64,000 bases of DNA from contig OY282383.1 in the NCBI GenBank assembly GCA_958295855.1, positions 2,522,481 through 2,586,480 of the forward strand, given 5' to 3'. Made by a program: the position numbers and the translations under genes. The notes beneath the pieces are model-generated. The model searched no databases and was not told where the DNA came from. It saw only the letters and a program-made list of their open reading frames with translations. The number at the start of each line of letters is the position of its first letter. The first letter of the stretch is position 1. Origin of the DNA: an uncultured Poribacteria bacterium. Lineage in GTDB: Bacteria; Poribacteria; WGA-4E; WGA-3G. Of this stretch, positions 43,797 to 53,037 are shown one piece after another.

Positions 43797-44198
43797 TCAT
43801 TTCTTTGCAAGGGATGTCGAAAGAATTTTGACCTGGTTCTGTGCTTTCTCAAGTTCTGCAACCAGTCGAGTGTTTTCAATTTCAAGCGTTGCAACCTTTG
43901 CTTGTGCCGCCTTATGCTCTTCTGAGAGAGCAGCAACCCCAGCCTTGGTTTCCTCGTGTTTCTCCTTTAGGCGGACAATCTCCGCGTTGGTTTCATCGTG
44001 CCGTACTCTCATCCTGATGATTTCCGTTCTGACTTCTTCAAACTCCGCGCTTATGTAATTAGGGCCTTTGCCGGCTCTCGACAAAACTGCGAGTACCGCG
44101 AATGCTATCAGGTAAAGGCCTTGTGCAATCCACGGATAATCCGAGAAACCTAAAAAAATTCCCAAACCAATAATTGTGAGTGCCACAACAAATATCAT
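43797..44198 (-). CDS. Membrane-anchored coiled-coil protein
   Basis: 133 residues. Two hydrophobic segments at residues 1-17 and 24-42, then a continuous charged coiled coil (E-F-E-E-V-R-T-E-I … L-E-K-A-Q-N-Q-V-K-I-L-S-T) to the end. No family recognised. It is similar in plan, not sequence, to the small coiled-coil proteins at 45713 and 63239, and all three lie beside IS607-type elements. It is a probable single gene between the tnpB element and the Met8-like gene. Confidence 0.65.
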   Translation of the reverse strand: MIFVVALTIIGLGIFLGFSDYPWIAQGLYLIAFAVLAVLSRAGKGPNYISAEFEEVRTEIIRMRVRHDETNAEIVRLKEKHEETKAGVAALSEEHKAAQAKVATLEIENTRLVAELEKAQNQVKILSTSLAKK

Positions 44199-44271
44199 GA
44201 AAATTTCTCCCTATTCCTTTGTAATGCCCAATTAATGTGAATTGTATTGCTAATTCAACCGGCCCGCTATA

Positions 44272-44440
44272 ACCGCTCTGTGGGACTTATACATATCTGG
44301 TCAAACCTATACAAATCTTACAGGCGACCGTCAGTTGCCACACTTCCTCATTCAACACTCACCGCCTACCAACGAGGGCTTACACGAGCTCCAGAGGCGT
44401 TTCACGTCTCCCCCGAGCTGGGGGCGACACACTTTTATGA
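44272..44440 (-). ncRNA. Putative TnpB guide RNA (omega RNA) region
   Basis: The 160 bases 3' of tnpB to the element edge are conserved in the copies at 56240 and 61052: ggcgaccgtcagttgcca, a gaggcgttt-acgtctccc segment and a cccccgagctggggg hairpin. In IS605/IS607 families this region makes the guide RNA, with the guide read from flanking DNA beyond the edge (about 44271 downward). Transcription is not shown. Confidence 0.6.
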
Positions 44441-45550
44441 AGGACACAGGTTGATTGCCGCGTTGACATCTCTGTCGCACGTGAAACCACATTCACCGCA
44501 GTGGTAGGTACGCTCGGAGAGGTCAAGTTCCGTCTTTTTGTGCCCACACGAGCTGCACGTCTTGCTACTTGCAAAGAACATGGTAGCCTCCGTGACAGGG
44601 ATACCACGCCGTTCCGCCTTATACTTCAACATCGTCAAGAATTTAGACAGCGCGCTATCCGACAATGCCTTCGCCAGCTTCCGATTTTTCAACAGGCCAG
44701 AGACGTTCAACGTCTCTATACCAATAGCCGAAGCTTTCCGAATGATGCTGGTTGAGGCTTTGTGATGGCTGTCCTCTCTGATGCAGGCAATACGATAGTG
44801 GACACGTGCAAGCCGTTTACGGGCTTTGTGCCAGTTGTGACTGAACCTTGTCTTCCGTGACAGCATTCGCCCAGCACGCCTCAACTTCCGTAGGTAAACC
44901 TTCAGGGGCCGGCGGTTTTCATACTTTGTGCCATCGGATAGCGTTGCCAGTGTATTGATGCCTACGTCAACGCCTACAGGCAGGCGGTCATCAATCAGTG
45001 GCATCTGCACCATCGGATTACCTTCATCAGTGTGTACCAAAATAGACACGAACCATTTATCATCTTTACGGGATACGACGACTCTGCCTATGTCGCCTGT
45101 CCATCGCAACTCCTCCGTCATCCGCACCCATCCGATGACAGGCAACTTGACGCGCTTCCGTTCCACGCGAACAGAATTCATGCCGTTATCCGCTTGGTAA
45201 CTGTGTTTACCACTTCGTTTTTTCGGTACGGGAAACCTGTTCTGACCGCTTTTCCATCTTTTCACTGCATCACTAAAATGATGAATGGCGTTCTTACTGG
45301 CGTTCTGACTCATCCCATCACACCAAGGAAAGATGTCCCGCTTCCGGGCGTTGAATTCTTTCTTGATGTCATAGAGTGTCTTCCAGTTGCCATCGTCTAA
45401 TCCGCTTTTGAACGAGGACAGCGCGGCATTGTAGGCAACACGGGCGTAACCGCAGTGCTGAGCCATCAGCGTCGCCTGCTTGTTGTTGGGCATGAGTCGG
45501 ATCTTCTGCGTTCGCAAACTCAATGTAATCTCCAGTGGTTCATGTGACAT
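44435..45550 (-). CDS. tnpB: TnpB RNA-guided endonuclease
   Basis: 371 residues from ATG 45550, which has GGAG seven bases upstream; an ATG two codons earlier is possible. RuvC residues: Asp in G-V-D-V-G-I-N-T-L, Glu in G-I-E-T-L-N-V, Asp in C-D-R-D-V-N-A-A. Zinc finger C-S-S-C and C-G-E-C lie between them. All catalytic residues are kept. The protein is very similar to the TnpB at 61237 but diverged in many positions, so the copies are old. Confidence 0.92.
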   Translation of the reverse strand: MSHEPLEITLSLRTQKIRLMPNNKQATLMAQHCGYARVAYNAALSSFKSGLDDGNWKTLYDIKKEFNARKRDIFPWCDGMSQNASKNAIHHFSDAVKRWKSGQNRFPVPKKRSGKHSYQADNGMNSVRVERKRVKLPVIGWVRMTEELRWTGDIGRVVVSRKDDKWFVSILVHTDEGNPMVQMPLIDDRLPVGVDVGINTLATLSDGTKYENRRPLKVYLRKLRRAGRMLSRKTRFSHNWHKARKRLARVHYRIACIREDSHHKASTSIIRKASAIGIETLNVSGLLKNRKLAKALSDSALSKFLTMLKYKAERRGIPVTEATMFFASSKTCSSCGHKKTELDLSERTYHCGECGFTCDRDVNAAINLCPS

Positions 45551-45712
45551 GCTCATACTCCAGGCATGGAGTTGGGAGCGGCGACATCGGGTTGATGTCG
45601 TTGCCTTCCGCTCCCGAACATGAGGCTACAAGTATACCACAACACACAGCGACAGTCAAATAAAACTGCACGTCACCTGCCTGTTAGATATGACGAGGTT
45701 TGTATAGATTTG

Positions 45713-46144
45713 TCAAGGTTTTACGGCACTGCACCGAGCCCAATCCTTGAGCTCTTCATACCTGCCGGTTAACTGATCGAACTCTGTCCGCAACGCCCGA
45801 TTTTCTTGCTTGACTTCATCCAGTTCCTGTCGAATCTTACTATTTTCCTTCTGAAGGACGTTGTATCGCTGATTGAATTCTTCTTGTAGGGTATTGTGCC
45901 TACGATCCGCCGCACTCTGAAACTCGCGGAACTGTTGCCGAAGTGCAGCATTTTCCTTCTGACGTGCTATATCATTCTGTTTGAGCACGTCATTCTCCTT
46001 CTGACGTGCCATATCATTCTGTTTGAGCGCGTCACTCTCCTTCTGAAGGGCATTGAATTGGCGATGCAACCAAACCAATCCAACAAGACTAACGCTAAAT
46101 ATGCCTATATCAAAAATAGTGATATTGAACCAACTGAAATCCAT
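45713..46144 (-). CDS. Membrane-anchored coiled-coil protein with repeat units, 3' end altered by element
   Basis: 143 residues. One hydrophobic segment (about residues 5-26) and then a coiled coil built partly from two 14-residue units (K-Q-N-D-M-A-R-Q-K-E-N-D-V-L and K-Q-N-D-I-A-R-Q-K-E-N-A-A-L). The last residues W-A-R-C-S-A-V-K-P and the stop codon lie in the edge of the tnpB element, so the original C-terminus has probably been replaced by insertion. Function unknown. Confidence 0.65.
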   Translation of the reverse strand: MDFSWFNITIFDIGIFSVSLVGLVWLHRQFNALQKESDALKQNDMARQKENDVLKQNDIARQKENAALRQQFREFQSAADRRHNTLQEEFNQRYNVLQKENSKIRQELDEVKQENRALRTEFDQLTGRYEELKDWARCSAVKP

Positions 46145-46217
46145 CTTAAATCCTTCTTGTGGTTACCTCTAAACTCAAGCCAACTGTGGCGATACATCAA
46201 GCTGGAAATAAAAAATC

Positions 46218-47291
46218 TTATGAGTTTCGTGAGACGATGTAGTCTGCGAGTTGTTCAAGCGCGACGCGGGCAGAGCACTGCGGTAACGTTGCCAACGTCG
46301 CTTTGGCGCGGTCGGCGTAGCCTTGGGCAACTTTCAAACAGTAGGTTTCAACATCATATCGCTGAAACAGCGATTCGACAAACGCAATCGCTTGCGCTTC
46401 ATCTGTATGAGGGTTAAGCACTTTTTCAAGTTTCTGCTTCTCGACATCATCGCACACTGTTCGGGTATAAATAATAGGAAAGGTGAGTTTTCCTTCGCGA
46501 AGGTCTCCGAAGGCATTTTTTCCTAATTTTTCCGGGTCTTGTACAAAATCAAGCAGGTCATCCACGATTTGGAAGGCAGTTCCAATTTGCTGTCCATAAG
46601 TTGTGAGTGCCTCAATTTGCCGTACATCTGTCGTGCCGAGGTATGCGCCGAGGGTGCAAGAGGCTGCAATCAGTTTTCCCGTTTTGAAACTGATAATTTT
46701 GAGATACTCGGCTTCGGATATATCAAAATCACCGCTTTTATATGCGTGTATGACTTCGCCTTCACACATTGCCTGGGTGGTATCGGCGAGGATGTCCATC
46801 GCCGGATCATCGGCGTGTCGGGCGACTAGCATAGAGAGGACTCTGGCGTGGAGGTAATCCCCAACAAGAACGGCAACTTTATTGCCCCATTTCGTCTGTA
46901 GCGTTTCGCGGCCTCGCCGGATGGCGGCTTCATCAAGGACATCATCATGAACAAGCGATGCAACGTGGATGAGCTCGACAACGGCAGCGAGCGTGTGCGC
47001 ATCGGGCCCCTCATATCCACACACTTTGGCAGAAAGCACGACGAGAATTGGGCGGAGCCGTTTTCCCCCGCCTTCTACAACGTGCTGAACTGCCATGTCA
47101 ACAAAACTATACTCACTTGCGGTTTGTTCGGTAAGTTTCGCCTCAACGGCACCAAGGTCATCGGCAATCAATTGAACAATTCGATTTTTCGTTAATTGGG
47201 TTTCTGCTCCGCTTTTTCCCAATGGTATACACCCTCGCTTTGCGGGGGTAGTAACCTTTGTGTCAAAAGCGGGTTTCTGATGAGTGCACAT
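46218..47291 (-). CDS. Polyprenyl diphosphate synthase
   Basis: Up to 357 residues; the conserved protein begins near residue 37 (K-N-R-I-V-Q-L-I). The first Asp-rich motif is H-D-D-V-L-D-E-A, the second D-D-L-L-D-F, with G-G-K-R-L-R-P binding isopentenyl diphosphate and F-K-T-G-K-L. It makes a long-chain (octa- or similar) isoprenoid for quinones. The upstream part of the frame is encoded by dispersed repeat sequence, so the true start is uncertain (ATG 47291, or TTG inside the repeat). It may serve the quinone used by succinate dehydrogenase. Confidence 0.9.
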   Translation of the reverse strand: MCTHQKPAFDTKVTTPAKRGCIPLGKSGAETQLTKNRIVQLIADDLGAVEAKLTEQTASEYSFVDMAVQHVVEGGGKRLRPILVVLSAKVCGYEGPDAHTLAAVVELIHVASLVHDDVLDEAAIRRGRETLQTKWGNKVAVLVGDYLHARVLSMLVARHADDPAMDILADTTQAMCEGEVIHAYKSGDFDISEAEYLKIISFKTGKLIAASCTLGAYLGTTDVRQIEALTTYGQQIGTAFQIVDDLLDFVQDPEKLGKNAFGDLREGKLTFPIIYTRTVCDDVEKQKLEKVLNPHTDEAQAIAFVESLFQRYDVETYCLKVAQGYADRAKATLATLPQCSARVALEQLADYIVSRNS

Positions 47292-47400
47292 GGGTATTTC
47301 CTGTGAATTAGGTTTTAAAAGCTTTGCGTCAGAACCCTCCGACGAGCTCTATAGTGTATTGTCAGACCTAACTTGCGTCTTTAATTCCCCGCAAGGAATG
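47196..47400. repeat. Composite dispersed repeats between hemL and the prenyl synthase
   Basis: Contains cgttaattgggtttctg, a caatggtatacaccctcgctttgcgggggtagtaac hairpin, gcgggtttctgatgagtgc, and ccctccgacgagctctatagtgtattgtcagacctaacttgc. The last part recurs at 48885-48930 nearly unchanged; ccgcaaggaatgacg at the end recurs at 49055 and 59717. The final codons of hemL lie in this repeat. Confidence 0.75.
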
Positions 47401-48676
47401 ACGAAAATACTTGGGTTGCGGCGTGAACGGTTTTGTAGATATCCTCTTCGGAGTGAACGAAAGACACAAATCCTGCCTCAAATTGGGAGGGTGCAACATA
47501 GACACCACGTTCCATGAGCCCCCAGAAGTATTGTCGGTACCGTTCGGTATCGGCGGTGCGTGCCCCATCGGCATCCGTGACCGTTTCCGGTGTGAAGTAG
47601 AGCATCAGCATAGAACCGACTCGGCTATGCCATGCATCAATCCCGTGTTGTTGGGTTGCTTCGGCGAGGCCATTTGCAAGGGCAGCGGCACTGTTTTCAA
47701 GTTGCGCGTAAACCCCTGGCTCAGCAAGACGTTTCAGCGTCGTTATGCCTGCGGTAACGGCCAAGGGATTGCCGGATAACGTTCCTGCCTGATAGACATC
47801 GCCTTCCGGGGCAACACATCGCATAATGTCGCGTTTTCCGCCATAAGCACCAACCGGCAAACCGCCGCCGATAATTTTTCCTAAACACGTCATGTCCGGG
47901 GTGACGTTATAGTAAGTTTGAGCGCCGCCATAAGCCACTCGGAAGCCTGTAATGACTTCGTCGAAAATGAGAACAATGCCGTGTTCTTCTGTGAGCTCAC
48001 GGAGTTCATTGAGGTAACCCTCACGAGGGGGGATAATGCCCATGTTCCCCATGATGGGTTCCAGAATAAGACAAGCAATTTCATCGGGATTGGCTTCAAT
48101 TGCGCGCTTCACAGCATCAGGATTGTTAAAAGGCACAGTGAGCGTATGGCGTGCGAAATCCTCTGGTACACCGCCGCTATCGGAAAGGCCGAAGGTTGCG
48201 ACACCAGAACCGGCTTTTGCCAACAAGTAGTCGACATGGCCGTGGTAGCACCCATCAATTTTGATAATTTTATTGCGGCCGGTATAGCCACGTGCGACGC
48301 GAATCGCGCTCATTGTGGCTTCGGTCCCGGAGTTAACGAGGCGCACCTGTTCAATGGAAGGCACTGCGTTGACAATGGCTTCAGCGAGTTCTGTCTCTAA
48401 TGTCGTCGGCGCGCCAAAACTCGTCCCCTCTAACGCCGCTGAACCGATAGCTTCCACAATGCTAGGATGTGCATGCCCTAAAATCAAGGGACCCCAGGAG
48501 GCAAGGTAATCAATATATTCGTTGCCATCAATGTCGTAGATTTTTGAGCCGTTGCCACGTTCAATAAAGCAGGGATGCCTACCAACTTTGCTGAAGTTGC
48601 GGACAGGACTGTTGACACCACCAGGGATAAATTGCTGTGATTGTTGCCATGCGGCTAAAGATTTGCTGTGTTCCAA
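47381..48676 (-). CDS. hemL: Glutamate-1-semialdehyde 2,1-aminomutase
   Basis: 431 residues. Class III PLP aminotransferase that makes 5-aminolevulinate. PLP Lys lies in C-L-G-K-I-I-G-G-G-L-P; the N-terminal G-G-V-N-S-P-V-R and G-T-L-S-G-N-P-L are signatures. The start is TTG (E-H-S-K-S follows) with GAGG about 14 bases upstream. The terminal S-F-L-A-G-N is encoded by the dispersed ccgcaaggaatgacg repeat, a small C-terminal change that should not matter. Confidence 0.95.
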   Translation of the reverse strand: MEHSKSLAAWQQSQQFIPGGVNSPVRNFSKVGRHPCFIERGNGSKIYDIDGNEYIDYLASWGPLILGHAHPSIVEAIGSAALEGTSFGAPTTLETELAEAIVNAVPSIEQVRLVNSGTEATMSAIRVARGYTGRNKIIKIDGCYHGHVDYLLAKAGSGVATFGLSDSGGVPEDFARHTLTVPFNNPDAVKRAIEANPDEIACLILEPIMGNMGIIPPREGYLNELRELTEEHGIVLIFDEVITGFRVAYGGAQTYYNVTPDMTCLGKIIGGGLPVGAYGGKRDIMRCVAPEGDVYQAGTLSGNPLAVTAGITTLKRLAEPGVYAQLENSAAALANGLAEATQQHGIDAWHSRVGSMLMLYFTPETVTDADGARTADTERYRQYFWGLMERGVYVAPSQFEAGFVSFVHSEEDIYKTVHAATQVFSSFLAGN

Positions 48677-49078
48677 TTTTTTGTATGTTTACCTCATTCG
48701 TTTTTTTCGTTAATTGGGTTTCTGATGAACAATTCGATCAAAGCTGGACATTCAGTTCCTTCTATACACATTTCGCCCCGCTGGGGCTTAGCATGTAGGG
48801 TTGCCTGCGTTTCTATAGACATACCGCCCTTACAGGGCTAAAGGGTAAGCACAAGGAAACCCTACCCCTACAAGCCGTGCGTCAGAACCCTCCGACGAGC
48901 TCTATAGTGTATTGTCAGACCTAACTTGCCAATGGTATTCGCCCCTGCTTTGCAGGGGAGATGGTATTATCCCTGCTTTGCAGGGTTCATACCCTGAATA
49001 CCAAGTTGTGAATTTTAATGAACAACTTTTTTATTTCTTACATTTGCTTCATTCTCCGCAAGGAATGACAAATAACCG
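48677..49078. repeat. 402-base spacer made of dispersed repeats
   Basis: No gene is seen. It holds, in order, the cgttaattgggtttctgatga repeat, cgccccgctggggctta (also at 24652), an imperfect gggtaagcacaagg…ccctacccctac copy, the ctccgacgagctctatag block (also at 47334), and two hairpins cccctgctttgcagggg and ccctgctttgcaggg. It separates hemB from hemL. Confidence 0.75.
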
Positions 49079-50065
49079 TTAACTATTCAGCCATTCCACA
49101 ACAGACTTCGCAAAGTAGGTTAAAATCATATCTGCGCCGGCACGTTTGATGCCGGTCAATACCTCAAGCGCGACCCGCTGTTCGTCAATCCAACCGTTTT
49201 GCGCGGCAGCCTTAACCATCGCGTATTCACCGCTGACATTGTAAGCAGCGACCGGCACCTGAAATTCTGTCTTGACTTGATGGATGACATCAAGATAGGA
49301 GAGGGCGGGTTTAACCATGAGAATGTCCGCGCCCTCCTCAATATCCAATGCCACTTCCCGTAACGCCTCTTCTGCATTTGCCGGATCCATTTGATAGGAG
49401 CGTCTGTCGCCAAACTGGGGTGTAGATTCCGCCGCTTCGCGAAACGGGCCGTAGAAAGCGGACGCGTATTTGGCAGCATACGCCATAATTGGTACGTTTT
49501 CGTATCCGTTTTCGTCTAATGCGGCGCGAATAGCCCTGACGCGGCCATCCATCATATCTGAAGGGGCGATAACATCGGCACCGGCACGCGCATGCGACAG
49601 GCTCTCCTTAACGAGCAACGCTAGCGTCGCATCGTTTTGCACCTCCCCTGCTTCAATGACACCGCAGTGGCCGTGGTCGGTGTATTCACACAGGCAGACA
49701 TCTGTCATCACAAGCAGGTTAGGGACAGCATCCTTAATGGCGCGGACCGCCTGCTGAATGATACCGTCTTCAGCGTACGCCTCAGAGCCGAGAGCATCCT
49801 TCGTATCAGGAATTCCGAACAAGATTGTTCCAGGGATACCGAGCGCAGCGAGTTCTTTCGCTGCGTTAGCAAGGTTGTCAACCGAGTATTGGTAGCATCC
49901 TGGCATCGCTGAAATTTCGGTTGCCGTATTATGCCCATGAACAACAAACATCGGGTAGATGAGGTCGTCAACAGACAACGTTGTTTCGCGAATCAGTCGC
50001 CGCAGGTTTTCATGTGCGCGAAGTCGCCTGGGGCGATAGAAAGGCTTTTCAATATGGGTTTGCAA
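49079..50065 (-). CDS. hemB: Porphobilinogen synthase (5-aminolevulinate dehydratase)
   Basis: 328 residues, full length. Active-site lysines are in M-A-Y-A-A-K-Y-A-S and M-V-K-P-A-L; the metal site contains [14 protein letters not shown], three Cys typical of the zinc-type enzyme. Start is TTG (Q-T-H-I-E follows) with GGGGAG upstream. Three bases separate it from the secreted-protein gene before it, so the two are co-transcribed. Condenses two aminolevulinates. Confidence 0.95.
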   Translation of the reverse strand: MQTHIEKPFYRPRRLRAHENLRRLIRETTLSVDDLIYPMFVVHGHNTATEISAMPGCYQYSVDNLANAAKELAALGIPGTILFGIPDTKDALGSEAYAEDGIIQQAVRAIKDAVPNLLVMTDVCLCEYTDHGHCGVIEAGEVQNDATLALLVKESLSHARAGADVIAPSDMMDGRVRAIRAALDENGYENVPIMAYAAKYASAFYGPFREAAESTPQFGDRRSYQMDPANAEEALREVALDIEEGADILMVKPALSYLDVIHQVKTEFQVPVAAYNVSGEYAMVKAAAQNGWIDEQRVALEVLTGIKRAGADMILTYFAKSVVEWLNS

Positions 50066-50068
50066 GGC

Positions 50069-50950
50069 TCATTCGCTCCCCGAACCAGAGGATTTGATTT
50101 CGTACTGCGTTAATTCAAGGCTTCTCACTTCGTCAGATTGCTCGTGTTCGTGTGTAAATTTGACAATTCCGACGTTGGGGGCCACCCAGAGCGTTGTAAA
50201 GGATTCGTCTGTTTGTTGCATACCGGGTTGTAACGTTTCTATAGGGAGAGAGGTGTCCATAACTGTTTCTGTCTGGTATTCAATTTTCAAACAGTCCTCA
50301 AACGTCCCCGCGTCAGTTTCGACGGTTTCTGTACCGACGACCTCCCCTGTTTCAACAATAGCAAAAGAAACCGGGATAGCCTGCTCGCCACCTGGAATCT
50401 GGGCGTTTGTGCTTTGTATTTCGACCTTCATAGTGAGGACAACATTGAGCTGCATGGCTGTCCACTCTTCATTGAAAGTAGCAGGTGTTGGGAGAAAATA
50501 GAAATAGTCTTGCGCTTCGGGTTCAATAGTATAACTGAAATCAACACTAAAACCAGCGGGCAGCTGCTCAGCCATCATTTGCCGCGCGATGGCAAGTCCT
50601 TCCTCTATCTGTGCAGTGAGTGCTGCCTTCACGGCGTTTTCGGTATCGCTCCCGACGAAGAATGCTACCCAGTCTTCACCCGCCTGGTAAAAATAGGGAT
50701 GGATATAATACTCGTAATCTGCCCAATCTTCCAAGGCAGGTTCATAACTAAAGGCGCTATACGTTTCACCGTCAATCTCTTTTGGCTCTATAGCGTAGCG
50801 CGTGAACTCATCACCATTCTGGTCCGCATAGCTCCAGTGGCTCCCGAGTGCATCTGGAAAGTAGTAGTTCGCCCACTCATTGCCGATTAGGGTTCCGCTA
50901 AAGTTAAAGGCGAGCAAGAATGTCAGAATGAATCGAAACGTTTTCAACAT
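50069..50950 (-). CDS. Secreted protein of unknown function, upstream of hemB
   Basis: 293 residues from ATG 50950 (GGAGGA at eight bases). Sec signal peptide in residues 1-24 (L-K-T-F-R-F-I-L-T-F-L-L-A-F). The mature part is acidic and beta-rich with Y-F-P-D-A-L-G-S-H-W-S-Y-A-D, a start seen in uncharacterised exported proteins, and a central helical segment near 130-160. C-terminal residues are Ser/Gly-rich. No catalytic motif. It shares an operon with hemB, perhaps only by promoter capture. Confidence 0.7.
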   Translation of the reverse strand: MLKTFRFILTFLLAFNFSGTLIGNEWANYYFPDALGSHWSYADQNGDEFTRYAIEPKEIDGETYSAFSYEPALEDWADYEYYIHPYFYQAGEDWVAFFVGSDTENAVKAALTAQIEEGLAIARQMMAEQLPAGFSVDFSYTIEPEAQDYFYFLPTPATFNEEWTAMQLNVVLTMKVEIQSTNAQIPGGEQAIPVSFAIVETGEVVGTETVETDAGTFEDCLKIEYQTETVMDTSLPIETLQPGMQQTDESFTTLWVAPNVGIVKFTHEHEQSDEVRSLELTQYEIKSSGSGSE

Positions 50951-51013
50951 GAAAGATTCCTCCAATTTTGGGTAACATTTTCGACTTTCGGGGTTACAAA
51001 CGCCTCCTACAAA

Positions 51014-51042
51014 AGTATACGCGCTCTCGTTGCAAACTGCAA
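51014..51042 (-). promoter_or_regulatory. Promoter of the secreted protein-hemB operon
   Basis: Minus strand: TTGCAG, 17 bases, TATACT; 64 bases before the start. A dispersed ttacaaacgcctcctac repeat lies between. Confidence 0.5.
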
Positions 51043-51094
51043 GGAAAATGCCATAGAATAATCAGCATCCATGGCTCTGTGATGAAGGCTTTGT

Positions 51095-52183
51095 TTATCG
51101 CTTATCATATTCAAAAGGAAAGGTAACAGGGGCACCGTTATTTGCCCATGACATCGCCATGGCGACATCAATTTCCCTGTCTTTGCGCCCGTTGTAGGCA
51201 CCGTATTCTGGCTCTGTATCGTTTCGGACAGCGTTTACGAGGCTCATCAGTTCGGATGCAACGGTAATTTCACTATCGCTGAGCGGATAATTCTGCAACG
51301 GGTTTTCCCACACCACTTCAGGTTCGGTATCTGCGACAAGAGCGGCTAAGGTTTCATATCCATCAACAGTATTCGTTTTTCGTGAGATAGTCACCTGCCG
51401 TTGGGCATCAGCAGTTTCATTCAAGATAACAGCTTCGTTTCGGAAACACATCCCGCGCTCGGCATAAAACTTAGTCCCGTTAAATCCGCGCAATGGCGAG
51501 CCGTAGGAGAGGCTACTGAAGTTGAAAACTCCGACGGCACCGTTTGCAAACTCAATAACAGCATGTTGCCAGTCCTCAGTGTCGCGAGGGGGTTGCCCCT
51601 GCCGCCAGACGTGCTCCTGGACGCTATACCCTTTTCGGAAGCCGTAAGCCTGCACGGGTTCATTCTCGAAGCCGACATAACTGCGGATAAGCCCAATGCC
51701 GTGATAGCCGTGCCCCCGGAAGTCGTTGTAGGCGGTGTTGACTTTGCCGAAGACACCGGCGAGAATCATTTCCCGTTTTATCCGCTCTGTAGGAACTCGG
51801 TAATAATTTTCGTTGACTTCCAACTTTGTGCCGTTCGCTTGTGCAGACTCGATCATCTTATCCGCCCATCCGAGGTCGGTGTCAATCGGCGTTTCAGTGC
51901 AATAACTGATGCCACGTTCGGAGCAGAGTATCCCCGGAATGTGATTGTTGCTAGGCGTAATCACGATTGCACAGATATCCGGCTTTACTTTCTCCAACAT
52001 CTGCTCGGTGTTTGTATAAGCGGGAACGTCGTACTTTGCCCCTTGTTCAGTGACGCTATCTCCGCGGGGGTCGCAAACCGCAACCAGTTCCAGGTCGGCT
52101 GTCAATTTTGAAATAAGGGGCAGATAGGTTCCGGAACCGCGTCTGCCTGTACCGATATGCGCGATTTTGAGTTTATCCATCAT
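51095..52183 (-). CDS. Gfo/Idh/MocA family oxidoreductase
   Basis: 362 residues from ATG 52183 (GGAG at six bases; a second ATG follows at once). Rossmann motif H-I-G-T-G-R-R-G-S-G, T-E-T-P-I-D in the EKP position (Lys replaced by Thr: C-T-E-T-P), and a C-terminal domain with W-R-Q-G-Q-P-P-R-D-T-E-D-W-Q. The lost EKP lysine is unusual, as that Lys commonly takes part in catalysis. The substrate is unknown. Downstream of a putative lipoprotein gene. Confidence 0.88.
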   Translation of the reverse strand: MMDKLKIAHIGTGRRGSGTYLPLISKLTADLELVAVCDPRGDSVTEQGAKYDVPAYTNTEQMLEKVKPDICAIVITPSNNHIPGILCSERGISYCTETPIDTDLGWADKMIESAQANGTKLEVNENYYRVPTERIKREMILAGVFGKVNTAYNDFRGHGYHGIGLIRSYVGFENEPVQAYGFRKGYSVQEHVWRQGQPPRDTEDWQHAVIEFANGAVGVFNFSSLSYGSPLRGFNGTKFYAERGMCFRNEAVILNETADAQRQVTISRKTNTVDGYETLAALVADTEPEVVWENPLQNYPLSDSEITVASELMSLVNAVRNDTEPEYGAYNGRKDREIDVAMAMSWANNGAPVTFPFEYDKR

Positions 52184-52293
52184 GGTTGTCTCCTTAGCCC
52201 AACAGCAAGGCGGTGTGACGGTGTGGCGCAGCTTGTAAGCGAACGTTGTGCGGTTTGTAGCTCCGCTCGACACGAATCACTGTTAATTTGGTA

Positions 52294-52749
52294 TTATTCT
52301 ACCCAGAAGACATGGCTCCGTTCAAAGAGTCCGTCAAGGTGGATTTCAACAAACCACTCACCTATAACTTCTGGTGCATCAATATAGAACCACGTAATTT
52401 TATCGCCGGTTGTTGAAGTGAAGGTTTGTTCTTCTGTCCAAAACGGCGGATCATCCAGGTCATCTTCTGGTGAAAACCATGAAACCTCAACGGTGTGTTG
52501 TTCCTCGATATTTGCCCATAAAATCCATAAAAAAACCTGGTCGTTGACATCGGCGGAGAAGGTGTCAGTGATGCCGTCCGGTCTGTCCTCAAAGACGCTG
52601 ATTGCCAAGACAGAATCGACGATAGTGGGTTCACCGCGTCCGACATCAATGACACTGCTCCCCCCAGAAGAAGTCTCGTCACAACCGATGGCACCAATTG
52701 TCATCCAGAGTAGAATTATTCCTAAAATCAAGGTATACGCTTGACGCAC
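52294..52749 (-). CDS. Putative lipoprotein
   Basis: 151 residues. Signal with lipobox I-G-A-I-G-C, Cys at residue 23; mature part acidic, with W-F-S-P-E-D-D-L-D-D-P-P-F-W and a beta-rich C-terminus ending H-V-F-W-V-E. Probably an Ig-like or beta-sandwich domain exposed outside the membrane, judging from alternating hydrophobic pattern only. No homologue recognised. Transcribed ahead of the oxidoreductase gene at 51095-52183 with a 110-base gap. Confidence 0.7.
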   Translation of the reverse strand: MRQAYTLILGIILLWMTIGAIGCDETSSGGSSVIDVGRGEPTIVDSVLAISVFEDRPDGITDTFSADVNDQVFLWILWANIEEQHTVEVSWFSPEDDLDDPPFWTEEQTFTSTTGDKITWFYIDAPEVIGEWFVEIHLDGLFERSHVFWVE

Positions 52750-52984
52750 GAATGCTCCTCCTAAAAGTAATGTTAATATATTGAATCCTAAATTTCTATT
52801 ATATCAAAATTGCGTTTTTTTAGCAAGACAAAACGATTTCCTTTCAGTGCCTTTTAGTTGTCTTGTAGCCTCGATGGCCTGAGCGCGGGCTATTCGCGGT
52901 AGTAGGCATCTCCGAATCGCGACGGAAACCCCCACTATGAACGACAGCAAACCGAAAACGAAATACGCTGAGTTCCTTTTTCTA

Positions 52985-53013
52985 TTGACGCATCCAAATT
53001 TTGATGTTACACT
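52985..53013 (+). promoter_or_regulatory. Promoter of the amidohydrolase gene
   Basis: TTGACG, 17 bases, TACACT; start codon 24 bases downstream, preceded by AGAGGAG. Confidence 0.6.
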
Positions 53014-53037
53014 AAAGCAATAATAGAGGAGAATGTG

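Larger units (their letters stand above)
44272..45742 (-). mobile_element. IS607-type element with tnpB only
   Basis: The right edge begins accgctctgtgggactt and the left edge ends ttttacggcactgcaccgagcccaa, both shared with the complete element at 61052-63078. It encodes TnpB and has no serine recombinase, so it can move only with help. Exact ends are inferred from alignment by eye of three copies; IS607-type elements leave no target duplication. Confidence 0.75.
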
